Positions 9,303 to 16,905 of a DNA stretch of 64,000 nt are shown piece by piece. The position numbers and the translations under genes were made by a program. The notes beneath the pieces were generated by a model. The model was not told the DNA's origin. It was given only the letters and a program-made list of their open reading frames with translations, and made no database searches. Each line of letters begins with the position of its first letter. The stretch's first letter is position 1. The stretch comes from Pseudomonas sp. LD120 (GTDB lineage: Bacteria; Pseudomonadota; Gammaproteobacteria; Pseudomonadales; Pseudomonadaceae), in assembly GCF_009861525.1 (NCBI RefSeq), contig NZ_WVHL01000002.1:62001-126000 (forward strand), written 5' to 3'.

Positions 9303-10211
9303 ATGTTTTCTTCCGAACGCCTGAAGGGCATCGATGTTTTTGTCTGTGTGGTCGATTCCGGCAGCTTCAAGGCCGCTGCCGAACGGCTGAACCTGACGCC
9401 CTCCGCCGTCAGCAAGGCCATCGCCCGCCTGGAAAACCGTTTGCAGGCCCATCTGTTGCAACGCACCACCCGCAGCCTGGCGCTGACCGATGCGGGGCAG
9501 GCCTTCTATCGCACCTGCGCCGAGGTACTGGCCGATCTGCAAGAAGCCGAGTGGGCATTGCAGGCGGAGAACACCGAGCTGCGGGGCAAGCTGCGTATTG
9601 ACCTGCCGGGGGCCTTTGGCCGCACTCAGGTGTTGGAGCTGATCTTGCGCTTTGCCCGGGAACACCCCTTGCTGCAACCCCACGTGACTTTTGCCGATGC
9701 CTTTGTCGATCCTCTTGAAGCTGGTGTCGATATAGCCGTGCGGCTCGGCGGGCCGCGGCAGTGGCCCGCAGCGCTGGGGCATCGCCACTTGGGCCATGAG
9801 CGGCATCTGTTCTGCGCTTCCCCCGCGTACCTGCAGCACCAAGGTACGCCCCTGACCGATGCCGACTTGCTGCAGCATCGCTGCATCGCCTATGGCTGGG
9901 CGGATGGGCGGGTCCATCCCTGGAGTTTTCCTGGCAGCCGGCCAGGGGAGATCGAGCGACGTGTCATGCCGGCCGCTTGTGTGGTGGGCGATGGCCAGGG
10001 TTTGTTGATGGCGGTGATGGCGGGCTACGGAATCGCCCAATTGCCGTCGTGGCTGGTCAAGCGTCAGTTAGAGGAGGGCACCCTGGTACAGGTGCTGGCG
10101 CAGTGGGCACCCCAGGGGCAGGCCATCCATCTGTTATGGATAAAGAATCGTCAGGCATTGCCCAAGGTCAGCGCCTTGCTGGAACTGTTGGCGGAACACT
10201 TGATGGCATAG
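9303..10211 (+). CDS. LysR-family transcriptional regulator
   Basis: 302 residues. An N-terminal winged HTH (about residues 1-60) has the typical pattern FVCVVDSGSFKAAAERLNLTPSAVS-KAIARLE. A periplasmic-binding-protein-like effector domain fills residues ~88-300. Length and domain order are standard for LTTRs of the CrgA/DsdC-like type. It is divergent from the MFS gene at 7966-9177 and probably controls it through the 125-bp shared region. The inducer is not predictable. Confidence 0.92.
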   Translation: MFSSERLKGIDVFVCVVDSGSFKAAAERLNLTPSAVSKAIARLENRLQAHLLQRTTRSLALTDAGQAFYRTCAEVLADLQEAEWALQAENTELRGKLRIDLPGAFGRTQVLELILRFAREHPLLQPHVTFADAFVDPLEAGVDIAVRLGGPRQWPAALGHRHLGHERHLFCASPAYLQHQGTPLTDADLLQHRCIAYGWADGRVHPWSFPGSRPGEIERRVMPAACVVGDGQGLLMAVMAGYGIAQLPSWLVKRQLEEGTLVQVLAQWAPQGQAIHLLWIKNRQALPKVSALLELLAEHLMA

Positions 10212-10223
10212 ACAGAAAGAAAA

Positions 10224-10298
10224 TGGCAGGGGCGGCTGGATTCGAACCAACGCATGGCAGGATCAAAACCTGCTGCCTTACCGCTTGGCGACGCCCCT
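10224..10298 (-). tRNA. tRNA-Gln(TTG)
   Basis: 75 nt including an encoded CCA. The acceptor stem AGGGGCG/CGCCCCT closes; the anticodon arm is GCAGG-TTTTGAT-CCTGC with anticodon TTG; the T-arm contains GGTTCGAATCC. All cloverleaf arms can be drawn by hand. Confidence 0.95.
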
Positions 10299-10467
10299 GT
10301 AACTGTTGCGACGTTACTTGCTTTGACTGCCGGTCCGGGGAGGGCCGCTGCAAGAACGGGCGCAAATTTATCAATTTATCCGCAGGCTGGGAAGCCCCTA
10401 AGTGCAAAAAAATGATTTTGAAAACAGCTGCTTAGTCTTTTTCAGGGCACTTCGCCTGCCTCTGGGC

Positions 10468-11172
10468 TCAGGGGCTCAGGTAGGCGGGCTGTGAGTCTTT
10501 CAGGGGCAGGGCGATCTCCAGCGCGCGGCGGATGGCTTGCAACTCCGCGCCTTCAAGGAGGCGCCGGCCAAACTCATAGTCGTTGCCCCCCGGCCCCAGG
10601 TGCACTGAAAACAACCCGAACAGTTGCTCGTCTGCCTCTTCGATGAACAGTTCCATATAGGTTTCGTGGCGGCGGTAGGCGCTGAGGTAGATCAACCCCT
10701 GGACCTCGGCGCGGTGGCACTCACCGATGGCCTCCCAGGTCAGGCAACAGTCCTGTCCGCTCTCGATCAGCGGCAGGTGCCAGGCATGCTGCTCCAGCGG
10801 TTGGGCGCGCAGGGCCGCCGGCAGGGGCTGGCAGGACAGGACCCGGAAGCGGTACCTGAGCTTGCCCTGGTAGAGGGCGTTGCGTGGTGTCGGCGGCTCA
10901 GGCGCCGGGCCGCTGATCCTGACCCGCAGCAGGTGGCTCAGGGCAATTTCCGAAGGCTGCTCGTTCCAGCCATTGAGGTCGGCAACCGGCGGGCACCAGA
11001 TCAGTTGCAGGGTTTCTCCCACCTGGATACGGTCCTGACGCTCGAAGAAGGCAGAGCTTTCCTCGCCCACCACGGGCAACAGAGCGCGCAGGGGCAAGGT
11101 CGGCGCGCCGTAGTCGATGCCCAGGTCGGTAGACCAGAACAGCGGGGCGCAGGTTTTTATCTTGGCCGGCAT
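10468..11172 (-). CDS. Hypothetical protein
   Basis: 234 residues from the ATG at 11172; an upstream TTG at 11214 would add 14 residues, and neither has a convincing ribosome site. The protein is soluble, with no signal peptide or membrane segment and no motif I recognise. It ends in an acidic, helix-forming region. Codon use matches neighbouring genes. Nothing in the surroundings (tRNA-Gln on one side, an oxidoreductase on the other) suggests a role. Confidence 0.7.
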   Translation of the reverse strand: MPAKIKTCAPLFWSTDLGIDYGAPTLPLRALLPVVGEESSAFFERQDRIQVGETLQLIWCPPVADLNGWNEQPSEIALSHLLRVRISGPAPEPPTPRNALYQGKLRYRFRVLSCQPLPAALRAQPLEQHAWHLPLIESGQDCCLTWEAIGECHRAEVQGLIYLSAYRRHETYMELFIEEADEQLFGLFSVHLGPGGNDYEFGRRLLEGAELQAIRRALEIALPLKDSQPAYLSP

Positions 11173-11312
11173 GGGGTGAACAACTCGCGGGTATCGGCGC
11201 TGGATTTTAGGCAAGGCCAGCCGATTGTCACGTCTTTGTCGCTGCTGGCGCAGGCTGAGAGCGGCGGGCGGGTGCTGCTGTTTTTGTGATTACTGAAGGT
11301 TCTGGGGGCTTT

Positions 11313-11356
11313 TCGCAGCCTCGCCTCAAGCGCGACAGCGGCGGCGCAGGCTGCGA
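11313..11356. repeat. REP-like palindrome
   Basis: TCGCAGCCT ... AGGCTGCGA arms (9 bp) around a 26-nt GC-rich loop, just beyond the stop of the Gfo/Idh/MocA gene. The arm sequence recurs at 37885-38014 in this window, as expected of Pseudomonas REP elements. Confidence 0.55.
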
Positions 11357-11379
11357 TGGGCCAAGACTGTCCGGGGTGA

Positions 11380-12486
11380 TTACAGCTCCACCCAGCGTTG
11401 TTCCTGGGCCGCCAGGCGGATCGCGGCGGCGAGCCGTTCCACTTCCCAGGCCTCCTGGAAGTCGGTGCCGGCGTGCCCTTGGCCACACAGGGCCATGACC
11501 AGTTCCTGTACCTCCAGGGTCTTGAGTTCGTTGTAGCCCAACTGATGCCCCGGCGCCGGGCTGAACGCCGCATAGCCTGGCAGTTCGGGGCCCGCCAGTA
11601 GACGCTGAAAACCCTTCTGGCCGACCCGGTACAGGCGCACCTCGTTCAGGCGTTCCTGATCGAAGGCCAAGGTGCCCAGCGTGCCGCTGATCTCAAAACT
11701 CAGGTGGTTCTTGTAGCCGTGCTTGATCCAACTGCTACTGACTGTGCCCCGGGCGCCATTGGCAAAACGCAGTAGGGCGTGAGCCTGATCGTCCACGGCG
11801 ATGCCGCGTCGTTGTGGGCTGCCGTTATGGATGGGACGTTGCTGATGCACGGTCTGGGTATCGGCGCACACCGCCTGCACCGGGCCCATGAGAAAGCGCG
11901 CCATGGCCAGCAAGTGGCTGCCCAGGTCCGCCAGAGCGCCACCGGCATGGGCCGGGTCACAACGCCAGGACCAGGGAGCATCAGGGTCGGCCATGAAGTC
12001 CTCGCTGAACTCGCCCTGGAAACTCACCAGTTGTCCCAGTTCGCCATTGCCGATCAGTTCCCGAGCCAGAACGATCAGTGGATTGTGCTGGTAGTTGTAG
12101 CCCACCCGAGTCACCACCCCTGCGGCCTGGGCGGCGTGGTGCATCTGCCGAGCTTGTTCGACGCTGACCGCCAGGGGCTTTTCGCAGTACACCGCCTTGC
12201 CCGCCGCCAGCGCGGCCATGGCCATGGGAAAGTGCAGGTGGTTGGGAGTGGTGATAGCCACCAGATCGACCTGGGGGTTGGCGATCAGTTGCTGCCACTC
12301 GGCGTGAGCCTGGGTGAAGCCCCAGGCGGCGGCGCAGTGTTGCGCTCGCTGTATGTCGGCATCGGCCAAGGCCGCCAGTTGCAGGCGTACCGGTAGTTCG
12401 AAGACTGCGCTGACGCTACGAAACGCCAGGGCGTGAGCGCGGCCCATGAAACCGGTGCCGATCAAGCCAATGCCAAGTTCATCCAT
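11380..12486 (-). CDS. Gfo/Idh/MocA-family oxidoreductase
   Basis: 368 residues. The N-terminal Rossmann fold begins GIGLIGTGFMGRAHA (residues ~5-19), and the family's E-K-P motif (YCEKPLAV) is at about residue 108. The C-terminal alpha/beta domain follows. Such enzymes oxidise or reduce sugar or inositol-type substrates with NAD(P). The gene stands alone and its promoter region holds two 14-bp palindromes of the GGAA-N6-TTCC type (12528-12570) bound by RpiR/IolR-type regulators, which would fit a sugar or inositol derivative as substrate. The exact substrate is not determined. Confidence 0.88.
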   Translation of the reverse strand: MDELGIGLIGTGFMGRAHALAFRSVSAVFELPVRLQLAALADADIQRAQHCAAAWGFTQAHAEWQQLIANPQVDLVAITTPNHLHFPMAMAALAAGKAVYCEKPLAVSVEQARQMHHAAQAAGVVTRVGYNYQHNPLIVLARELIGNGELGQLVSFQGEFSEDFMADPDAPWSWRCDPAHAGGALADLGSHLLAMARFLMGPVQAVCADTQTVHQQRPIHNGSPQRRGIAVDDQAHALLRFANGARGTVSSSWIKHGYKNHLSFEISGTLGTLAFDQERLNEVRLYRVGQKGFQRLLAGPELPGYAAFSPAPGHQLGYNELKTLEVQELVMALCGQGHAGTDFQEAWEVERLAAAIRLAAQEQRWVEL

Positions 12487-12527
12487 TCCCGCACCTGCAC
12501 ACTTGTTGTTGTAGGGGGGCTAGTTAT

Positions 12528-12570
12528 GGAATAAATATTCCTTAAAATCAATCACTGGAATAAAAATTCA
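12528..12570. promoter_or_regulatory. Pair of RpiR/IolR-like palindromes
   Basis: GGAATAAATATTCC (12528-12541) is a perfect 14-bp palindrome. GGAATAAAAATTCA (12557-12570) is a near copy 29 bp away. Both lie within 85 bp upstream of the oxidoreductase start at 12486. Confidence 0.5.
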
Positions 12571-12799
12571 TTTTTTGGTGGTTGTCGGTCGTCGTTACCG
12601 GCAGGCCAGTGATGCGGCTATCAAGGTTGCCGGCAGCGGCAAATGAAAGGTCGCCCGGGGTGCTGCAGGCGACCCTGCCGCAAAAAAACCGTCAGTTGAG
12701 CGATCGAAGGCCACGCTGGGGCGCGTGTGCGCCCGTGTCTTGGCGGCTTAACTGATCGGCGCTCGCCCCAGGCGGCCGTCGCAGCGGTTTGGGCGAGCC
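12571..12799. other. Intergenic stretch without a gene
   Basis: I see no coding frame here. An 8-bp inverted repeat GCTCGCCC/GGGCGAGC lies within 50 nt beyond the stop of the SDR gene but lacks a T-run. Confidence 0.4.
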
Positions 12800-13567
12800 T
12801 CAGGAGAGGAAACCGCCGTCCACGTTCAGCGCAACACCCGTGGTGTAGCTGGAGGCATCGCTGGCCAGGTAGAGCACCGCGCCGGCCATTTCGCTCGGGT
12901 CGGCCACGCGCTTGAGGGGAATCTGCGCCAGCGCGGTCTTGAGGATGGCGTCGTTGTTCACCAGGGCCGAGGCGAACTTGGTGTCGGTCAGACCCGGCAG
13001 CAAGGCGTTACAGCGGATGCCGAACTGTGCGCATTCTTTGGCGAAGACCTTGGTCATGTTGATCACCGCCGCCTTGGTCACCGAGTAGATGCCCTGGAAA
13101 ATCCCCGGCGAGATGCCATTGATCGAGGCGACGTTGATGATGCTACCGCCGCCGTTGTCGCGCATCAGCTTGCCGGCTTCCACCGACATGAAGAAGTAGC
13201 CACGGATATTGACGTCGACGGTCTTCTGGAAGGCCCCCAGGTCAGTGTCCAGGACATTGCAGAATTGCGGGTTGGTGGCGGCGTTGTTGACCAGGATGTC
13301 CAGGCGGCCGAACTGCTCGCGAATCCCGGCGAAGACCTGGCTGATCTGCTCCATTTCACCGATGTGGCAGGCAATCGCCGTGGCCTTGCCGCCGGCGGCG
13401 ATGATGGCGTCGGCCACGTGCTGGCAGCCTTCGAGCTTGCGGCTCGACACGATCACGTGGGCCCCTTGCTGGGCCAGGAGCTTGGCAATGGCTTCACCGA
13501 TACCGCGGCTGGCACCGGAGACGAATGCGATTTTGCCGTCGAGGTCGAACAACTGAGTCTTGGACAT
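12800..13567 (-). CDS. Short-chain dehydrogenase/reductase (SDR)
   Basis: 255 residues, the classical SDR length. The NAD(P) glycine motif GASRGIG is at 18-24, NNAA at 94-97, and the catalytic residues are Ser148, Tyr161 and Lys165 (YSVTK). The protein ends with the family's usual GVALNVDGG segment. It is a soluble oxidoreductase, probably acting on a 3-hydroxyacyl or alcohol substrate. The upstream APH-like gene (start 14674, stop 13607) is on the same strand 39 bp away, so the two are likely co-transcribed. This pairing is typical of acyl-CoA or alcohol catabolic loci. Confidence 0.92.
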   Translation of the reverse strand: MSKTQLFDLDGKIAFVSGASRGIGEAIAKLLAQQGAHVIVSSRKLEGCQHVADAIIAAGGKATAIACHIGEMEQISQVFAGIREQFGRLDILVNNAATNPQFCNVLDTDLGAFQKTVDVNIRGYFFMSVEAGKLMRDNGGGSIINVASINGISPGIFQGIYSVTKAAVINMTKVFAKECAQFGIRCNALLPGLTDTKFASALVNNDAILKTALAQIPLKRVADPSEMAGAVLYLASDASSYTTGVALNVDGGFLS

Positions 13568-13606
13568 GGTATTTCCTTGCTGGGCTGTCGGGCGCCGAGG
13601 GCGCGG

Positions 13607-14674
13607 TCAGAGGCTGGATTTTTCGATGACTTGCAGGCTCATCTGCTCCAGCAGTTTGTTCATGTGAATGAACTGCGCGAAGCGTTTGTCCTGGGTCTGG
13701 CCGTGGTAGAAGCGGTAGTAGATCTGCTGCACGATGCCGGCCAGGCGGAACAGGCCGTAGGTGTAGTAGAAGTCGAAATTGCCGATTTCGATTCCCGAGC
13801 GTTCGGCGTAGTAATCGACGAATTCCTGGCGGGTCAGCATGCCCGGCGCGTTGCTCGGCTGGCGCCGCATCAGTTGCACCGGCGCCGGGTCGGCGGCCTC
13901 GATCCAGTAGGCCAGGGTGTTGCCCAGGTCCATCAGTGGATCGCCCAGGGTGGTCAGTTCCCAGTCCAGCACGCCGATGATCTGCATCGGGTTGTGGGGG
14001 TCAAGGATGACGTTGTCGAAGCGGTAGTCGTTATGCACGATGCTTGAGGTTGGGTGGTCGGCGGGCATCTTGTCGTTGAGCCAGGCCTTCACGGTTTCCC
14101 AGTGCGGCGCGTCGGGGGTCAGGGCTTTCTCGTAGCGCTCGCTCCAGCCCTTGATCTGACGCTGCACATAGCCTTCAGGCTTGCCCAGGTCGCCCAGGCC
14201 GCAGGCGTTGTAGTCGACCCGATGCAGTTCGACGAAACGGTCGATGAAACTCTTGCACAGGGCCTGGGTCTTGCCGGCATCCAGGCCCAGTTCCGTCGGC
14301 AGGTCGGAGCGCAGGATGATGCCCTTGACCCGTTCCATGACATAGAACTGGGCGCCGATCACCGACTCGTCGGTGCAGTGCAGATAGGCCTTGGGGCAGT
14401 AGGGGAAACCGTCCCTGAGCTGGTTGAGAATACGGAACTCGCGGCCCATGTCATGGGCGGACTTGGCCTTGTGGCCAAACGGTGGGCGGCGCAGGACGAA
14501 CTCCTGCTCGGGGTATTCCAGCAAGTAGGTGAGGTTCGAGGCACCGCCCGGGAACTGGCTGATCTGCGGTGTGCCGCTGAGGCCGGGAATATGCGCCTTG
14601 AGGTAGGCATCGATCAGGTTGGCATTGAGCTCCTCGCCGGGGCGAGTACGGGTGGATTGGTCTGTAAGCGCCAT
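13607..14674 (-). CDS. APH-like phosphotransferase (ACAD10/11-type kinase domain)
   Basis: 355 residues with an aminoglycoside-phosphotransferase fold. The catalytic loop HNDYRFDN and the metal-binding DWE are at about residues 210-240. The N-terminus with GGASNLTY and FVLRRPP matches the subfamily related to the kinase part of ACAD10/ACAD11, which I recall as phosphorylating 4-hydroxyacyl-CoAs. It is the first gene of a likely two-gene operon with the SDR. Function as a hydroxyacyl-CoA kinase is inference from family and neighbour. Confidence 0.85.
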   Translation of the reverse strand: MALTDQSTRTRPGEELNANLIDAYLKAHIPGLSGTPQISQFPGGASNLTYLLEYPEQEFVLRRPPFGHKAKSAHDMGREFRILNQLRDGFPYCPKAYLHCTDESVIGAQFYVMERVKGIILRSDLPTELGLDAGKTQALCKSFIDRFVELHRVDYNACGLGDLGKPEGYVQRQIKGWSERYEKALTPDAPHWETVKAWLNDKMPADHPTSSIVHNDYRFDNVILDPHNPMQIIGVLDWELTTLGDPLMDLGNTLAYWIEAADPAPVQLMRRQPSNAPGMLTRQEFVDYYAERSGIEIGNFDFYYTYGLFRLAGIVQQIYYRFYHGQTQDKRFAQFIHMNKLLEQMSLQVIEKSSL

Positions 14675-14853
14675 GCTTATCCCTTCTGCTTATTCTGGAG
14701 GCCAGAGATTATTGACTAATCTAATGCGCCTACCGGCCCCTCACAATCGCGGCGGGCCTTTATAGGTGCGCGTGTTGCCGGACAATCATTGCTTTTGATA
14801 CAAGCGTTTGAATTTACCTTGTACTTCCTCGGCCTGGTAGCACCAAGCCCCCA

Positions 14854-14931
14854 CAGATGCCGGCTTGCCAGCTAAGGGGGCGTCGTGACGGAGCCGGATG
14901 GGAGGCGGCTGCCCTGGCTAGCCGGCTCCTG
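14854..14931. repeat. REPIN-like inverted REP pair
   Basis: GCCGGCTTGCCAGCTAAGGGGG and, inverted, GGCTAGCCGGCTCCTGC about 45 nt further on. This is the standard fluorescent-Pseudomonas REP sequence in opposing orientation. It sits in the 330-bp gap between the APH-like gene and the pseudogene at 15011. Confidence 0.65.
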
Positions 14932-15010
14932 CACCAGCCCGCTCTTTCCCAAGCCATGCAGGCACAGAGGCAAGCCGCCCCACGAGCATAGGCGTTGCCC
15001 AGGGGATGGG

Positions 15011-15318
15011 TCAGTTGGGTGTCGGCAGGGGCAGTGGGGTCAGCAGGGGCCGGCCCTCGAAGTGGGCCAGCAGGTTCTGGCCGACCATGTCCACGGTGTC
15101 GCGGCTGGCCTGGGGCGAAAGGCCGTCGAGGTGGGGCGTTAGCACCACAGTGCGCCTCGGGTCAGCACGGCGTCGATCTGTGGGGCGTGGGTCTTGATGG
15201 CCTGGTCCCGTTCGGCGGGCGTGGGAGCCAGGATCAGGTTGAAGCCCAGCGCTTCGAGCAAGGGCAGATAGGCGTTGACGTTCTCGACCAGGACCAGGAC
15301 CAGGACGGTGGCGCGCAT
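15011..15318 (-). pseudogene. D-isomer 2-hydroxyacid dehydrogenase remnant (internal deletion)
   Basis: Read on the minus strand from ATG 15318, a ~58-residue N-terminus typical of hydroxyacid dehydrogenases (...ALGFNLILAPTPAERDQA...) runs into a stop. In a shifted frame the family's C-terminus follows directly (VVLTPHLDGLSPQASRDTV..., ending at 15011). The two halves join at about 15144, so roughly 600 bp including the NAD-binding core and the catalytic Arg/Glu are missing. The 308-bp remnant is 2 nt out of frame. A short GGTCCT slippage repeat near the start has also expanded the N-terminus. Confidence 0.75.
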
Positions 15319-15334
15319 GACGGTTCCTCAGCAG

Positions 15335-15730
15335 TTAATGGGGCAAGGGCTGGCGCAATTGAAAGATGTTGCCTTCCGGGTCGACGCCGTCGCAGACCTG
15401 CGCACCCTTGAATGACCATTCGCGCTCGGCCTCGTACAACCGGCCCCCGGCGCTGGCGGCCCGTTGCCTGGCCTGTTGCAGATCGGCAACCTGGAACAGT
15501 GGCTTGCACGCGCCATCGCTACGGGGCAGTGGCGGTTCCTGCACGACGATGTGCGCGGCAATCGCCGGAGGCACCTGGACCAGTGTCAGTTCGAAGCCCT
15601 GATGCACCAGTTGCTGGTAATCCGCCTGTTGCTCGGTGATGGGCCAGCCCAGCAGGTCGGCATAGAAGCGGGCGAGTGACGGCGGGTCGAGGCTGTAGAG
15701 GATGCAGCCGGCGATCGTGGTGGCGCTCAT
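15335..15730 (-). CDS. VOC (glyoxalase/bleomycin-resistance-like) family protein
   Basis: 131 residues from ATG 15730 (GGA ten bases upstream); ATG 15742 is an alternative giving 135. A single vicinal-oxygen-chelate module is visible, with a first beta-strand segment around ILYSLDPPSLARFYADLLGW and the C-terminal DPEGNIFQL signature at about residues 117-125. Such proteins are small metal-dependent lyases, dioxygenases or binding proteins. No partner gene clarifies the substrate. Confidence 0.85.
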   Translation of the reverse strand: MSATTIAGCILYSLDPPSLARFYADLLGWPITEQQADYQQLVHQGFELTLVQVPPAIAAHIVVQEPPLPRSDGACKPLFQVADLQQARQRAASAGGRLYEAEREWSFKGAQVCDGVDPEGNIFQLRQPLPH

Positions 15731-15868
15731 GGAGGATTCCATACAGGCGGGGACGAAGGCTCAAGGGTGCGGGTTGCGAGGGAATTTGGCAATGCTCGCC
15801 GGCACCGTTCCCGGGGGAGTCACGCCATGTTCGGCGTGCCCGGGGCGGTGTGGGGCGGGGCGATGGGG

Positions 15869-16408
15869 TCAGAAGGTCACATCGGCGGTCGTGGCCAGGC
15901 GCACGAAGGGCCCGTTCAGGGTGGCGTTATGGTGGGCGATGATCTTTTTCGCCCCCAGTACGGGCGTGTCCATGCAGGTATGGGCGTCCTCCACCAGCAC
16001 GGCGGCAAAGCCCAGGTCGCCGGCGGCGCGGCAGGTGGCATCGACGCAGTACTGGGTCTTCATGCCGACGATCACCAGTTCATTGACCTGGGCCTCTTGC
16101 AGGCGCCCGGCCAGCCCGGTGCCGACAAAGCAACTGGGGCGGGTCTTGTCCAGCACGCAGTCCAGTTCTTCATCCACTTCCAGGGTCGGCAGCAGTTGCC
16201 AGAGCGGGCTGCCGGCGGCAATCGGCGATTCGGCGGGGCCGGTATGGCGCACGGCGAAGATCGGCGCCCCGGCCTGGCGGGCGCGGCGGATCAGCTGGTT
16301 GATGTTGTCCAGGGTCTGCGCGCGTTTGTAGGGCTTCTCCGGTCCGTTGAACAGTCCCACCTGCATGTCGATGACCAGCAGGGCGCGCTTGGCGTTGGAT
16401 AAAGGCAT
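15869..16408 (-). CDS. Isochorismatase-family cysteine hydrolase
   Basis: 179 residues from ATG 16408, which has an AGGAG site 8 bases upstream; the upstream in-frame ATG is weaker. The catalytic triad of the family is complete: Asp14 (VIDMQ), Lys88 (DKTR) and Cys121 (MKTQYCVDAT). It therefore belongs with nicotinamidases, N-carbamoyl amidases and isochorismatases; the exact substrate is open. The leader is unusual: a 34-codon ORF with two adjacent Trp codons, then a rho-independent terminator, then this gene. That architecture suggests attenuation by tryptophanyl-tRNA charging and so a link to tryptophan or anthranilate metabolism. Confidence 0.88.
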   Translation of the reverse strand: MPLSNAKRALLVIDMQVGLFNGPEKPYKRAQTLDNINQLIRRARQAGAPIFAVRHTGPAESPIAAGSPLWQLLPTLEVDEELDCVLDKTRPSCFVGTGLAGRLQEAQVNELVIVGMKTQYCVDATCRAAGDLGFAAVLVEDAHTCMDTPVLGAKKIIAHHNATLNGPFVRLATTADVTF

Positions 16409-16447
16409 GGTGTTTCTCCTTGTGTTGCCAGGTGGACGGAGAAACAA

Positions 16448-16482
16448 AAGGCCCCGTCCATTGCTGGCGGGGCCTTGGTTTT
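16448..16482 (-). terminator. Terminator/attenuator in the leader of the hydrolase gene
   Basis: A 9-bp perfect stem (AAGGCCCCG/CGGGGCCTT) with an 11-nt loop is followed on the minus strand by TTTTGTTT. It lies directly after the stop of the 34-codon leader ORF and 40 nt before the hydrolase start. T-rich tracts on both sides mean it could also work on the plus strand. Confidence 0.75.
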
Positions 16483-16585
16483 ACTGTGCTTGCATCATCC
16501 CGCACAGCCACCACACGACCCGCCGTTGGCAGTCGTGGTGGTAGCGGTTGGGTTGAGCGCGTAGATATTCATCGGGTCCGATCAT
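16481..16585 (-). CDS. Putative Trp-codon leader peptide (34 aa)
   Basis: ATG at 16585 and TAA at 16481. Codons 25 and 26 are TGG TGG. Tryptophan is rare, so a tandem pair in a short ORF that stops at the base of a terminator is the mark of a transcription attenuator. Inside the ORF, CCACCACGAC can pair with GTCGTGTGGTGG, which covers the Trp codons. Downstream GCGGG can pair with CCCGC of the terminator's 5' arm, so competing structures are available. The ribosome site is weak (GGCGG 5 nt upstream). An overlapping ORF from 16572 (25 aa, Thr/Gly/Cys-rich) is an alternative. Confidence 0.5.
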   Translation of the reverse strand: MIGPDEYLRAQPNRYHHDCQRRVVWWLCGMMQAQ

Positions 16586-16905
16586 GCCGCCTGTTCGTGA
16601 AGCTTGTCAACGCGGCCCTTGGTGCTGAAGCGAGCGCGTCGGATGTGCATCGCCTCGGCGTGGCGCTTGCGCGGGCGAGCTTTTGGCCGGGGGAACCGAG
16701 TTGAGCGTGAAAGGGCCGGGCCAGACGCTTCTCCATCAAATAAAAAACATCTGCAGCGCATAAACCGTTCCTCAGCTGAGTCTATGCAGGGCCTGTGTAA
16801 TCCCGGACAATCGCGCCCCCTCTGTTTCGGCGGGGCGCGCGCTGTCGGGTACTCCGACGCGCTCTGACCGAATGGCAAATGACCGGAATGTGGAGATCCC
16901 ACCGG
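16586..16905. other. Divergent intergenic region, no gene seen
   Basis: 320 bp between the minus-strand leader and the permease. It must hold promoters for both. The only clear structure is an 8-bp hairpin CGCGCCCC/GGGGCGCG (16812-16839), probably in the permease mRNA leader. Confidence 0.5.

Noticed and set aside
16879-16905. Upstream ATG extension of the amino acid permease
   Set aside because: The ATG at 16906 has the better-spaced GGAG site and gives the usual family N-terminus.
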